From assembly GCF_040253615.1 (NCBI RefSeq), contig NZ_JBEJGY010000004.1:6820001-6884000 (forward strand): a stretch of 64,000 nt of DNA, given 5' to 3'. The position numbers were made by a program, and so were the translations under genes. Of the stretch, positions 27,732-37,002 are shown piece by piece. The stretch comes from Streptomyces sp. Edi4. GTDB lineage: Bacteria > Actinomycetota > Actinomycetes > Streptomycetales > Streptomycetaceae. The notes below the pieces were generated by a model. It had not been told where the DNA came from and made no database searches. It saw nothing but the letters and a program-made list of their open reading frames with translations. How positions within the stretch are numbered: the stretch's first letter is position 1; each line of letters starts with the position of its first letter.

Positions 27732-29555
27732 TCATCGGTACAACGCGTCCACTTCGGCCCCGTACGCGTCCTCGATCGCCCGGCGTTTGAGCTTCAGGGA
27801 CGGGGTGAGGAGGCCGTGTTCCTCCGTGAACTGATGGGCCAGGATGCGGAAGGTCCGGATCGACTCCGCCTGGGAGACCAAGGTGTTGGCGGCGACCACG
27901 GCCCGGCGCACCTCGGTCTCCAGATCCGGGTCGCGCACCAGCTCGGACGCGGTGAGTGAGGGCTTGCCCCGCACGGCAAGCCAGTGGTCCACGCCCTCCT
28001 GGTCGAGGGTGACGAGCGCCGCGATGTAGGGGCGGTCGTTGCCGACCACGATGCACTGCGCGACCAGGGGATGCGCCCGCACGCGTTCCTCCAGGGCGAC
28101 AGGAGAGACGCTTTTGCCGCCGGAGGTCACCAGGATCTCCTTCTTGCGCCCGGTGATGGTGAGGTAGCCGTCCTCGTCGAGGGCCCCGATGTCACCGGTC
28201 GCCAGCCAGCCCTCCCTCAGAACCGCCTCGGTGGCCTTGGGTTCGTTGAGATAGCAGGAGAACACCTGGCCGCCGTGGATCCACACCTCCCCGTCGTCGG
28301 CGATGTGCACCGTCGTGCCGGGAATGGGCTGCCCCACCGTGCCGTAACGCGTCCGCTCGGGGGGATTGGCGGTCGCGGCCGCGGTCGACTCGGTCAGGCC
28401 GTACCCCTCATACACCGTGACGCCCGCGCCCTCGAAGAACAGGCCGAGCCGGCGGCCCATGCTGGAGCCGCCGGACATGGCGTGCCGCACCCGTCCGCCC
28501 ATCGCCTCGCGGACCTTGGCGTACACCGTCTTCTCGAAGAACTGGTGCTGCATCCGCAGTGCCGCCGACGGCCCGGGGCCCAGGCCGAACGCCTTCTGCT
28601 CGACGGCCTCCGCGTACTTGACGGCGATGTCCACGGATTTGTCGAAGGGCCCCGTCTTCCCGTCGGCCTCGGCTCTGCGACGGGCCGCGTTGAAAACCTT
28701 CTCGAAGATGTAGGGGACGGCCAGGATGAAGGTCGGCCGGAACGACTGGAGATCGGGCAGCAGAGCGGAGGCCGACAGGGCCGGCTGGTGGCCGAGTTTG
28801 ACGCGGCCCCGGACCGCCGCGATCTCCACCATCCGCCCGAAGACGTGGGCCAGCGGCAGGAACAGCAGGGTGGACGCCTCGTCGCCGGGCCGGGAGTGGA
28901 ACACCGGCTCCCAGCGGGAGATCAGCATGTCCGTCTCGAACATGAAGTTGGCGTGTGTGATGACGCACCCTTTGGGCCGGCCCGTGGTCCCCGACGTATA
29001 GATCACGGTCGCCACCGACTCGGGTGTGACGGCCCGCCGGTGCCGGTGGACGACCTCGTCGTCGATGGCCTCACCCGCTCTGAGGAGGGCTGAGAGCGCT
29101 CCCGTGTCCAGCTGCCACAGGCGTTTGAGATGTGGGAGGCGGTCGACGACGGAGCCGATCGTCATCGAGTGGTCCTCATGCTCCACGACGCACGCGGTCG
29201 CCTCGGAGTCGTGCAGCATCCAGAAGACCTGCTCGGCCGACGACGTGGGGTAGATCGGCACGGGCTGCGCGCCGATGCTCCAGAGCGCGAAGTCGAAGAG
29301 CGTCCACTCGTACCGGGTACGCGCCATGATGGCGACCCGGTCCCCGAACCGGACGCCGTCCGCGATCAGTCCCTTGGCGAGCGCGAACACCTCGTCCCTG
29401 AACACGGCAGCCGTCACATCCCGCCACTGGCCGGATTCGTCCTTGCGGCACAGTGCGACGCGGTGCGGATCGTCGAGGGCGTGGTCGAAGACGGCGTCCG
29501 CAAGGCCGCCCACCTGAGGCGGTGTCGCCATGGGTGGGACCGTGAACTCGCGCAA
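27732..29555 (-). CDS. Long-chain acyl-CoA synthetase (AMP-forming)
   Basis: 607 residues. YTSGTTGRPKGCVITHAN is the phosphate-binding loop, YEGYGLTESTA the adenylate motif, GWLATGDIGALDEDGYL and the hinge GRKKEILVTSGGKSVSP complete the ANL superfamily set. It would activate fatty acids to acyl-CoA. TTG 29555 is chosen: GGAGGGAGG lies seven bases upstream and the protein then begins LREFTVPP, matching the usual MREF start of this family. It is transcribed toward the aldo/keto reductase but is separated by about 230 bases. A palindrome copy at 29091 encodes GALSA. Confidence 0.9.
   Translation of the reverse strand: MREFTVPPMATPPQVGGLADAVFDHALDDPHRVALCRKDESGQWRDVTAAVFRDEVFALAKGLIADGVRFGDRVAIMARTRYEWTLFDFALWSIGAQPVPIYPTSSAEQVFWMLHDSEATACVVEHEDHSMTIGSVVDRLPHLKRLWQLDTGALSALLRAGEAIDDEVVHRHRRAVTPESVATVIYTSGTTGRPKGCVITHANFMFETDMLISRWEPVFHSRPGDEASTLLFLPLAHVFGRMVEIAAVRGRVKLGHQPALSASALLPDLQSFRPTFILAVPYIFEKVFNAARRRAEADGKTGPFDKSVDIAVKYAEAVEQKAFGLGPGPSAALRMQHQFFEKTVYAKVREAMGGRVRHAMSGGSSMGRRLGLFFEGAGVTVYEGYGLTESTAAATANPPERTRYGTVGQPIPGTTVHIADDGEVWIHGGQVFSCYLNEPKATEAVLREGWLATGDIGALDEDGYLTITGRKKEILVTSGGKSVSPVALEERVRAHPLVAQCIVVGNDRPYIAALVTLDQEGVDHWLAVRGKPSLTASELVRDPDLETEVRRAVVAANTLVSQAESIRTFRILAHQFTEEHGLLTPSLKLKRRAIEDAYGAEVDALYR
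29091..29104. repeat. Dispersed palindrome site 15
   Basis: TGAGAGCGCTCCCG inside the acyl-CoA synthetase gene; antisense codons GGA GCG CTC TCA. Confidence 0.65.
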
Positions 29556-29907
29556 TGACCTGCCTCCCTCCGGGGTGGCCACTCCCGGTGGCGCTCCGCA
29601 CAGCGCGGTGACCGTACCCCACGCGCAGTTTCGGTGACAGGGGTCTTCTACGCGTCGAGACATACGACGTCTTCACAGGTCAGCGGCTGAAACAGGCCCA
29701 CATGGGGACCCCTCGGACACTCAGCTGACTCAAAGGAAGGCTCTGCGGAAAGCAATCTCCACGGAATCTGTACGCTCCGGTCACCCCCGCCCCACGCTGC
29801 GTCCCCTGTTGGTACGGACCGCACTCCGTCGTCGCAGGCCCGGGCGTCCCGAGCGGCCGAGCGACGCCGAGGGCGTCTCATGCGACCGCACGCGGGCAGG
29901 ACGATCT

Positions 29908-30792
29908 TCAGCCAGTGGCGTGGCCCGGGTGCCCCCGGTGCAGCCGGTCGCCGCCCGCGAGGATCGCCGAAGCCAGAGCGCCCGCCGCGTCCTGCGCTGC
30001 CGAGCCGCGCCGATTGTGGAGCAGGACGAAGTCGACCGCGCCGAGTTCCGGCAGGCCGCAGCGGGCTGAGAGCGCTTCCAGGCCGGGCGGGATCAGTCCC
30101 CGGGTGTGTGCCATCACGCCGAGCCCCGCGCGAGCCGCCGCCATCAGGCCGCTGAGGCTGCCGCTCGTACAGGCGATGCGCCAGGAACGCCCGTGATCCT
30201 CGAGGACTTCGAGCGCGCGGGCCCGGGTGATGCCGGGCGGCGGGAAGAGGATCAGCGGAACGGGCCGCCCCGCGTCGAGCCGCAGCCCCGGCGCCCCGAT
30301 CCAGCACAGCTCGTCCGTCCACACCAGTTCGCCATGGCTGTCGCCCGGCCGCCGCTTGGCGAGCACCAGATCGAGCCGGCCCGCTTCGAGCCGCCGGTGC
30401 AGGGTCCCGGACAGCTCGACGGTGAGTTCCAGATCGACCTCGGGGTGCTCGCGGCGGAAGGCCTGGAGGATTTCCGGCAACCGCGTCAGGACGAAGTCCT
30501 CGGATGCGCCGAACCGCAGCCGGCCACGCAGTCGTGTCCCCGTGAAGTAGTGGGCGGCCCGTTCGTGCGCGGTCAGGATCGTCCGCGCGAAACCGAGCAT
30601 GGCCTCACCGTCCTCCGTCAGACGCACGCTGTGCGTGTCCCGGCTGAACAGCGGCCGCCCCGCCGCGCCCTCCAGACGCCGCACATGTTGGCTGACCGTC
30701 GACTGCCGCACCCCGAGGCGCCGCGCGGCCTGGGTGAAGTTCAACGTCTGGGCGACGGCGAGGAACGTCCGCAACTGGTTCGCGTCGTACAT
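29908..30792 (-). CDS. LysR-family transcriptional regulator
   Basis: 294 residues. MYDANQLRTFLAVAQTLNFTQAARRLGVRQSTVSQHVRRLE is the N-terminal LysR helix-turn-helix; the rest is the two-lobed inducer-binding domain (SGTLHRRLEAGRLDLVLAKR). ATG 30792 gives the standard length and has GGAGGG just upstream. It is divergent from the bile-acid-symporter-like gene at 30983 with 190 bases between, the classic arrangement for a LysR protein and its target. A palindrome copy at 30067 encodes LEALSA. Confidence 0.9.
   Translation of the reverse strand: MYDANQLRTFLAVAQTLNFTQAARRLGVRQSTVSQHVRRLEGAAGRPLFSRDTHSVRLTEDGEAMLGFARTILTAHERAAHYFTGTRLRGRLRFGASEDFVLTRLPEILQAFRREHPEVDLELTVELSGTLHRRLEAGRLDLVLAKRRPGDSHGELVWTDELCWIGAPGLRLDAGRPVPLILFPPPGITRARALEVLEDHGRSWRIACTSGSLSGLMAAARAGLGVMAHTRGLIPPGLEALSARCGLPELGAVDFVLLHNRRGSAAQDAAGALASAILAGGDRLHRGHPGHATG
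30067..30080. repeat. Dispersed palindrome site 16
   Basis: TGAGAGCGCTTCCA inside the LysR gene; antisense codons GAA GCG CTC TCA, the same LEALS context as site 14. Confidence 0.65.
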
Positions 30793-30982
30793 GCCCTCCA
30801 CCGTAGCCGGGCTCCATCGCGATGTGTGATGACAGTGAGAGCGGTGTACGGGATTCCCGATCACCCGCCCGGGAGGGACCATGAGGCAGGTCCACGCCCC
30901 CGGCCGGCCCCCCGCACGTCGGTACGAGGCCCGGCCCCGTACCTCCCCTGTCCTGTCCTGCCCGAGCACGTGAGTGGAGCAC

Positions 30983-32104
30983 ATGAGCCGCCGCACCCCG
31001 AGACTGCCGTCCTGGCTGCCGATCGACCCCTACATACTGGCGCTGCTCGGCACCGTGGGGCTCGCCGCGCTGCTGCCTGCCTCGGGATCCGCCGCGCCCG
31101 TCGCGAACGGGGCCTCGACCGGAGCCGTCGCGCTCCTGTTCTTCCTGTACGGAGCCCGGCTCTCGACCCGTGAGGCGGTGGCGGGGCTGCGCCACTGGCG
31201 TCTCCACGTCACCGTGCTCGTCTGCACCTTCGTGTTGTTCCCGCTGCTCGGTCTGGCGGCGAAGGGGCTCGTTCCGCTCGTCCTGACGCCGGATCTCGCC
31301 AACGGTCTGCTCTTCCTTTGTCTGGTGCCCTCGACGATCCAGTCGTCGATCGCGTTCACCTCCATCGCCCGTGGCAATGTGCCGGCGGCGATCTGCGCGG
31401 GCTCGTTCTCCAGCGTCGCCGGGATCGTGATCACCCCGCTCCTCGCGGCGGGACTGCTCGGCGGCAGTCGGGAAGCGCTCTCAACGGACTCGTTCCTGGG
31501 GATCGTCCTCCAGCTTCTGGTGCCGTTCCTGGCGGGGCAGATCCTGCGCCGCTGGGTCGGGGATTTCCTCGTCCGGCACAAGCGCGTTCTCGGATACGTC
31601 GATCGTGGCTCGATCCTGCTCGTGGTGTACAGCGCGTTCAGCGAGGGCATGGTCCGAGGGATCTGGCACCAGGTCAGCGTGGGCCGTCTCGCCGCGCTGC
31701 TCGCGGTCGAGGCCGTACTCCTGTCGGTGATGCTCCTGGCCACCTGGTACGGGGCGAAGCGGCTGGGATTCGACTGGGGCGACCGCATCGCGATCCAGTT
31801 CGCCGGGTCGAAGAAGAGCCTGGCTGCCGGGCTTCCCATGGCCAGCGTGCTGTTCGGTGCCCAGGCCTCTCTGGCCGTGCTGCCACTGATGCTCTTCCAC
31901 CAGATGCAGCTGATGGTGTGCGCCGTGCTTGCCAAGCGCCGCGCCCGCGATCCGCTGCCCGCACGGGGGACGGACCCGGACCAGGAGGGGCCCGGCCGCC
32001 CCGGGCCCGGCCGCGCTCGGCCCGACCAGCCTTGGCCTGCGCGGCCACGGCAGCAGGGCCCGCCGGCTCCGCAACGTCGGCCCGGCCCCTCAAAGCTGGC
32101 CTAG
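30983..32104 (+). CDS. Bile acid:sodium symporter-like membrane transporter
   Basis: 373 residues with nine or ten hydrophobic helices. LFFLYGARLSTREAVAGLRHWR, CLVPSTIQSSIAFTSIARGN and FAGSKKSLAAGLPMASVLFG match the SBF-like (PF13593) branch of the bile acid/arsenite permease superfamily. Substrate unknown; some relatives handle pantothenate or pyruvate-like anions. The last 45 residues are a Pro/Arg-rich cytoplasmic tail. ATG 30983 has GGAG three bases away; GTG 30974 is an alternative. Divergent from the LysR regulator, its likely controller. A palindrome copy at 31470 encodes REALST. Confidence 0.85.
   Translation: MSRRTPRLPSWLPIDPYILALLGTVGLAALLPASGSAAPVANGASTGAVALLFFLYGARLSTREAVAGLRHWRLHVTVLVCTFVLFPLLGLAAKGLVPLVLTPDLANGLLFLCLVPSTIQSSIAFTSIARGNVPAAICAGSFSSVAGIVITPLLAAGLLGGSREALSTDSFLGIVLQLLVPFLAGQILRRWVGDFLVRHKRVLGYVDRGSILLVVYSAFSEGMVRGIWHQVSVGRLAALLAVEAVLLSVMLLATWYGAKRLGFDWGDRIAIQFAGSKKSLAAGLPMASVLFGAQASLAVLPLMLFHQMQLMVCAVLAKRRARDPLPARGTDPDQEGPGRPGPGRARPDQPWPARPRQQGPPAPQRRPGPSKLA
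31470..31483. repeat. Dispersed palindrome site 17
   Basis: GGGAAGCGCTCTCA in the symporter gene; codons GAA GCG CTC TCA. Confidence 0.6.
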
Positions 32105-32285
32105 CTCCTCAAGACCGGCTCGTACCCTTTACCGCCGGATCTCCGCCGGATCCCCGCCGCCCCCGGCACGTCAGGCTCGGCGCTGGCTTGGACGGTAGTC
32201 ACGGGAACGGGACAGCTCGGTCCTGGGTGGCCGGAACGGGTCCCCGCCGGACGGGCTAGATCATCGGGGCCGGTACGGTGCCGCC

Positions 32286-32819
32286 ATGACCGCACTCGAA
32301 GGCGAGCCCGCCAGTCTCGACCCCGCGCGCACCGCGCTCGTCCTCGTCGATCTCATGGACCGCATCGCGGCGCTGCCGCTTGCGCCCCGCTCGGGCGACC
32401 AAGTGGTGGCCGCAGCAGGCGAGTTGGCGCGAAAGTTCCGCGCTGCGGGCGCCATCGTCGTACTCGTGCGGGTCGAACGCCCGGGCGCGGTCACGCAACC
32501 GCCCGGCAGCGATCTGGTCGCGGGCCTCGTAGGGGAGGGCGACCTGGTCGTCGTGAAGCGTACCGTCGGCGGCTTTCACCAGACCGGCCTGCATGAAATG
32601 CTGGCCGAACGCGGAGTCCGCACCCTCGTGTTCGGGGGGATCGCCACCAATCTCGGAGTCGAGTCGACGGCCCGCGCGGCCGCCGACCACGGTTACAAGC
32701 TGCTGTTCATCGAGGACGCCATGGCGGCGCTGACCGAGGACGAGCACCGTGCCGCGATCGCTCTCAACTTCCCCCGCCTGGGCACGGTCGTCACCGCCTC
32801 GGCTCTCGGATTCGGCTGA
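32286..32819 (+). CDS. Isochorismatase-fold hydrolase lacking the usual cysteine
   Basis: 177 residues. ALVLVDLMDRI holds the conserved Asp, VVKRTVGGFHQTGL the conserved Lys. In most cysteine hydrolases the nucleophile follows as ATDxCV; here the stretch is GGIATNLGVESTARAA, with Gly at the Cys position. Isochorismatases such as PhzD also lack Cys and cleave a vinyl ether using the Asp, so activity without thiol is possible; a different substrate or loss of function cannot be excluded. The next gene (32824) starts four bases after the stop and is probably cotranscribed. Confidence 0.83.
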   Translation: MTALEGEPASLDPARTALVLVDLMDRIAALPLAPRSGDQVVAAAGELARKFRAAGAIVVLVRVERPGAVTQPPGSDLVAGLVGEGDLVVVKRTVGGFHQTGLHEMLAERGVRTLVFGGIATNLGVESTARAAADHGYKLLFIEDAMAALTEDEHRAAIALNFPRLGTVVTASALGFG

Positions 32820-32823
32820 GGAC

Positions 32824-33228
32824 ATGCCCAAGTTCACGATATCCGCGGCCGGTTCGCGCCCCTGCACTCTCGTCGTCTGCCGTGGCTGCTGTTGCGGGGA
32901 CGCTCGTAAGACCCCCGGTACCGACCATGCCCGCCAGCTGGACCGGCTGCGTACCGCGGCCGCTGCATCCGGTGGCCGGATCGCCGTGCGCACCACCGAC
33001 TGCCTCGGCCCCTGCGGCCAGGCCAACGTCATCGTGGTGCAGCCTTCGGGCCGGGCCCGCCAGCGGGGCGCCCGTGCGACGTGGATCGGCTGGGTACTCG
33101 ACGACGACGCCACCGACGACATCCTGGCCTGGGCCGAACAGGGCGGCCCCGGCGTCGCGGAGCCCCCGGCCACGCTCGCCCTACAGATGATTCCGGCGCC
33201 GTCCGACGCGCGCAGGCGAGCCCGCTGA
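32824..33228 (+). CDS. Thioredoxin-like [2Fe-2S] ferredoxin-domain protein
   Basis: 134 residues. Cysteines cluster in LVVCRGCCCGDARK near residues 19-24 and in TTDCLGPCGQANV near residue 60, the arrangement of thioredoxin-fold [2Fe-2S] ferredoxins (DUF1636-like). Function is unknown; an electron-carrier or cluster-delivery role fits. GAGGA overlaps the previous stop, so translation is coupled to the isochorismatase-fold gene. Its TGA stop is the first three bases of a perfect dispersed palindrome (33226). Confidence 0.8.
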   Translation: MPKFTISAAGSRPCTLVVCRGCCCGDARKTPGTDHARQLDRLRTAAAASGGRIAVRTTDCLGPCGQANVIVVQPSGRARQRGARATWIGWVLDDDATDDILAWAEQGGPGVAEPPATLALQMIPAPSDARRRAR

Positions 33229-33239
33229 GAGCGCTCTCA
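33226..33239. repeat. Dispersed palindrome site 18 (perfect)
   Basis: TGAGAGCGCTCTCA, perfect 14-mer; its TGA is the stop codon of the [2Fe-2S] protein. Confidence 0.85.
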
Positions 33240-33302
33240 ATCCGCCGGTCGACCGCCGACCGGCCTACCGCCGCCCGGCTGGCCGGCCCGCAGTCCGGCC
33301 GA

Positions 33303-33351
33303 CCAGTCCGCTGACCGGCCGGCCAGTCCGCCGACCGGCCGGCCAGTTCGC
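33303..33351. repeat. Short 20-bp tandem repeat
   Basis: CCAGTCCGCTGACCGGCCGG, then the same with one change (33323-33342), then a partial third unit. Lies between the convergent ends of the [2Fe-2S] gene and fdhD; may act as a terminator-like structure. Confidence 0.65.
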
Positions 33352-33370
33352 TGTCCGCTCGGGGGCGGGG

Positions 33371-34210
33371 TCAGACCTCTGACCGCAGGGCGATGCGTTC
33401 GTCCCCCGCGTACACGTTCATGGAGCTGCCCCGCAGGAAGCCCACCAGGGTCAGCCCGGACTCAGAGGCCAGGTCGACGGCGAGCGAGGACGGCGCCGAG
33501 ACCGCAGCCAGGACCGGGATGCCCGCCATGACCGCCTTCTGGGCGAGTTCGAAGGAGGCCCGTCCCGAGACCAACAGGACGCACCGGGAGAGCGGCAGCC
33601 GGTCGTCCTGGAGAGCGCGTCCAATCAGTTTGTCGACCGCGTTGTGGCGGCCGACGTCCTCGCGTATGTCGAGAAGTTCCCCCTCCGGGGAGAACAGCGC
33701 CGCCGCGTGCAGACCACCGGTGCGGTCGAAGACGCGCTGCTCCGCGCGCAGCCGGTCGGGCAGCTTCGCGAGCAATTCGGGCTCGATCCGCACGGGGGGA
33801 GTGTCGGCGATGGGGAAGCGGGCCTGCGTGCGGACGGCGTCCAGGCTGGCCTTGCCGCACAGACCGCACGACGAGGTGGTGTACACATTGCGTTCGAGGG
33901 TGATGTCCGGCACGGCGACGCCCGGGGCGAGGCGCACGTCGACCACGTTGTAGGTGTTGTGCCCGTCGGCGGTCGCGCCCGCGCAGTACACGATCGACTG
34001 GAGCTCGGAGGCGGCACCGAGCACCCCCTCGCTGACCAGGAAACCGGCCGCGAGCGCGAAGTCGTCGCCCGGTGTACGCATGGTGATCGCGAGTGGCTTG
34101 CCGTTGAGGCGGATCTCCAGGGGCTCCTCGGCTACCAGGGTGTCCGCGCGGGTTGAGACCACCCCGTCCCGGATGCGGATGACGCGGCGGCGTTCGGTGA
34201 CCCGTCCCAT
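33371..34210 (-). CDS. fdhD: Formate dehydrogenase accessory sulfurtransferase FdhD
   Basis: 279 residues. YTTSSCGLCGKASLD near residue 115 carries the Cys-x-x-Cys that receives sulfur from IscS and passes it to the bis-MGD molybdenum cofactor. AAALFSPEGELLDIREDVGRHNAVDKLIG and VSGRASFELAQKA are the nucleotide-binding and dimer blocks. It is needed for active formate dehydrogenase. No formate dehydrogenase gene lies in the window. GAGGG just before ATG 34210 supports the start. Confidence 0.92.
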   Translation of the reverse strand: MGRVTERRRVIRIRDGVVSTRADTLVAEEPLEIRLNGKPLAITMRTPGDDFALAAGFLVSEGVLGAASELQSIVYCAGATADGHNTYNVVDVRLAPGVAVPDITLERNVYTTSSCGLCGKASLDAVRTQARFPIADTPPVRIEPELLAKLPDRLRAEQRVFDRTGGLHAAALFSPEGELLDIREDVGRHNAVDKLIGRALQDDRLPLSRCVLLVSGRASFELAQKAVMAGIPVLAAVSAPSSLAVDLASESGLTLVGFLRGSSMNVYAGDERIALRSEV

Positions 34211-34683
34211 GCCCTCAGTCCCTCAGTCGCTCAGTCGCTCTGGCCCGGCCCGGTCTCGTCACCCGGTCGGTCTTGTGTGACGCGCTCATTGTCCTGCACA
34301 TGGAGGACGAGGTCGTCGTCGAGGCCACAGGGGGCACCAGGCCCCATGGTGTGAGCTCCCGAGGCGCGAGCCGTCGTGCGCGGGCCCCCCAGGGCGCGAG
34401 GCCTCATGGCGTCAGCCACGCTCCGGATCCTTCGCCGCGCCGCAGAGATGACGCCGCAGAGATGACTCGCGCCGCAGCGGTGACTACAGAGATGACTACA
34501 GTGTGCGACTCCTCGAGCCGAGGCGGGCCGCGCGTACTCCATGGAGGCGAAACGCTGACACAAGGCTCCAAAGGTGCGGCAGTGAATCCTGTGGGATCTC
34601 GCGCCCCTGTACCGATCAGTAGCCACGAAGACTGGATGGCTCCGGATGTTCAGCACTGAATGCTCGTATCGAGGGGATCCGCC
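34211..34683. other. Intergenic region between fdhD and fabH
   Basis: 473 bases between divergent genes. Short direct repeats are present: CAGTCGCT near 34223-34238 and GCCGCAGAGATGAC twice near 34439-34467, with a third related GACTACAGAGATGACTACAG at about 34480-34500. No coding gene is convincing. The repeats could be an operator for fabH. Confidence 0.4.
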
Positions 34684-35631
34684 ATGACCGGCATGCGAGG
34701 CTCGCGCGTTGTCGCGGTCGGGCACTATCAGCCCGCCAAGGTGCTCACCAATGACGACCTCGCCGAACTGGTCGACACCAGCGACGAATGGATCAGCAGC
34801 CGGGTCGGCATCCGTACCCGCCACGTCGCGGGTCCCGACGAGCCCGTGGACGAGCTGGCCGCGCACGCGGCCGCGAAGGCGCTGGCCGGCGCCGGCCTGA
34901 CCCCCGCCGACATCGACCTGGTCCTGGTCGCGACCTCCACGGCGCTCGACCGCTCGCCGAACACGGCGGCCCGAGTGGCCGCCCGGCTCGGCATGGGCTC
35001 ACCCGCCGTGATGGACCTCAACGTCGTGTGCGCCGGCTTCACCCACGCGCTCGCCACCGCCGACAGCCTGGTGCGCACCGGTACGGCGACGCGCGCGCTG
35101 GTGATCGGCGCGGACAGCATGACGGCGGTGACCGACTGGACCGACCGCAGCACCTGCGTCCTGGTCGGCGACGGAGCCGGAGCCGTGGTGATCGAGGCGA
35201 GCGAAGATGCCCTGATCGGACCGGTGCTGTGGGGTTCGGTGCCCGAGATGGGGCATGCGGTACGCATCGAGGGCAGCCCGCCGGTGTTCGCGCAGGAGGG
35301 CCAGTCCGTGTATCGCTGGGCCACCACGCAGCTGCCGCCCATCGCCCGCCAGGTGTGCGAGCGCGCGGGGCTCACGCCCGAGGAGCTGGCCGCCGTCGTG
35401 CTGCACCAGGCGAACCTGCGCATCATCGAACCCGTCGCGCGCAAGATCGGCGCCGTCAACGCGGTGGTCGCCCGCGATGTCGTCGAGTCCGGGAACACCT
35501 CGGCGGCCAGCATTCCGATGGCCCTGTCGAAACTGGTCGAGCGCGGCGAGATCAGCACCGGCGACCCGGTCCTGCTGTTCGGCTTCGGCGGCAATCTGTC
35601 GTACGCGGGACAGGTCGTACGCTGCCCGTGA
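34684..35631 (+). CDS. fabH: Beta-ketoacyl-ACP synthase III
   Basis: 315 residues. The catalytic triad is complete: Cys116 in NVVCAGFTHAL, His241 in VLHQANLRI and Asn271 in ESGNTSAASIP; GFGGNLSYAG ends it. It condenses acyl-CoA with malonyl-ACP to begin fatty acid synthesis. It stands alone, away from a fab operon, and no acyl carrier protein is adjacent, so it is probably a secondary FabH, perhaps priming a specialised product. GAGGGG seven bases before ATG 34684 fixes the start. Confidence 0.9.
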   Translation: MTGMRGSRVVAVGHYQPAKVLTNDDLAELVDTSDEWISSRVGIRTRHVAGPDEPVDELAAHAAAKALAGAGLTPADIDLVLVATSTALDRSPNTAARVAARLGMGSPAVMDLNVVCAGFTHALATADSLVRTGTATRALVIGADSMTAVTDWTDRSTCVLVGDGAGAVVIEASEDALIGPVLWGSVPEMGHAVRIEGSPPVFAQEGQSVYRWATTQLPPIARQVCERAGLTPEELAAVVLHQANLRIIEPVARKIGAVNAVVARDVVESGNTSAASIPMALSKLVERGEISTGDPVLLFGFGGNLSYAGQVVRCP

Positions 35632-35885
35632 CGAGGCGGTGACGGCCTTCTCGGTTTCGTCCAGGGTGACGCCGTCCAAGCGCGAGGCCGCGTACGGCGT
35701 GAGGGCGGCTGGCGCGCGGGGCGCCCGGCTCCGGGCGAAGAACGGCATCGGGAGGGACGGGTCCCGCCAGCCCCGCTCGACCTGGCCATGACAGGCCCGG
35801 GGGCCCAAGTCGATGGTCCCTCCGCCCGCGCGGGAGCGAGGGCATGAGCCCGTGACGTCCTGCTCGGCGCCGCAGGTCGCCCGCC

Positions 35886-36812
35886 TCAACCCACCAACCG
35901 CTTGCGCCAGTTCAGCGGCGCGACCGTGATGGTCTGCCCGGGATCGCCGTCCCACTCCACCGACAGGCCGCACTTCTCAAGCGCCGCCACCACCTCCCGA
36001 CCGACGGACGCGGTGGTGCGCTCCGAGCCGTCGAACCCCCCGTACATCAACGTCAGTCCGTGCCCCGAGGCGGCCGTGTCGGTCGACTGGGAGTGGAAAT
36101 AGACGAAGCCACGGGCCTCGGGCGAGCCCGCGCCGCCTATCTCCGCCTGGCCGCACGAGCGGCAACAGGTGAAGTTCTCCCGGGCGGTGAGGCCTGCCGC
36201 CTCCAGGGCGGCGAAGGCGCGGGTGATCCGCTCCGGGTCGCTCTCCTCCTCTTCGTCGTCCCAGTTCGCCTGCTCCGCGACCCGCTCGAGCCAGAGGCGG
36301 TCCGCCAACTGCCGTGCCTGCTCCGGCGAAACGGGCCGGACGTCACCGGAGACGAGGTGGTCCTCCGCCAGCCCGGCCAGCTGCGCCCGGGTCGCGTAAC
36401 CGCCCGCGATGACCTCACGGATTCGGGTTTCCAGGAGCGCGCTGTCGTCCGCGCCGAGATCCAACGGCGGTATGTCGGCCGGGGGTTCGAAATCCAGTCG
36501 CTCCCAGCGCATCCCGGCGTTCCAGTCCGCCGTCCGCCGAGCCCACGCGGTCATGGCCGCTATCACCGGCTCCGCCGTGTCGAGCAGCGTACGGAAGTGC
36601 CGGTCGGCCGACCCGTCCCGGTACTCCAGCGTGTACTCGCCACCCGCCTCGTGCCACACCTGAACGAAGAAGTCGGGCAGGTCAGGTATCGGCTGCACCA
36701 CCAGGAACCGATTGTCCTCGCCCCCGATCCGGCGGACCAGATCGGCCAACGCCTCGGCGGTGACCCGGCTGTGCCGACGCCCGTTCTCCGTATCGACTGT
36801 GATCGCAAGCAT
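35886..36812 (-). CDS. DUF6891-type conserved protein
   Basis: 308 residues, soluble. The first third is an all-alpha/beta region rich in acidic residues. The C-terminal domain has FTCCRSCGQAEIGG with a Cys-Cys-x-x-Cys cluster, then GFVYFHSQSTDTA and a GLTLMYGGFDGSE block, characteristic of DUF6891. Biochemical role unknown; a metal-binding site is plausible. ATG 36812 begins MLAITVDTENG; an in-frame upstream ATG (36842) would add ten residues. Converges with fabH. Confidence 0.75.
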   Translation of the reverse strand: MLAITVDTENGRRHSRVTAEALADLVRRIGGEDNRFLVVQPIPDLPDFFVQVWHEAGGEYTLEYRDGSADRHFRTLLDTAEPVIAAMTAWARRTADWNAGMRWERLDFEPPADIPPLDLGADDSALLETRIREVIAGGYATRAQLAGLAEDHLVSGDVRPVSPEQARQLADRLWLERVAEQANWDDEEEESDPERITRAFAALEAAGLTARENFTCCRSCGQAEIGGAGSPEARGFVYFHSQSTDTAASGHGLTLMYGGFDGSERTTASVGREVVAALEKCGLSVEWDGDPGQTITVAPLNWRKRLVG

Positions 36813-37002
36813 GCTGTCGACTCTCGCACAGGCCACTGACAATGCGCGGGGTAGCCTGCGGGCCTCATGCGGGCCTCATGCGGGCTGGGCACAGCTTCAT
36901 GCGAGACCGCAGTTGAAGCGGGAGGGCAGTTCCAGCAGAAAGCAGCAGTTCAAGCGGGGCGGGCGTGCAAGCAGGAGGGGCGGTCAAGCGGGGCCGGGCA
37001 GT

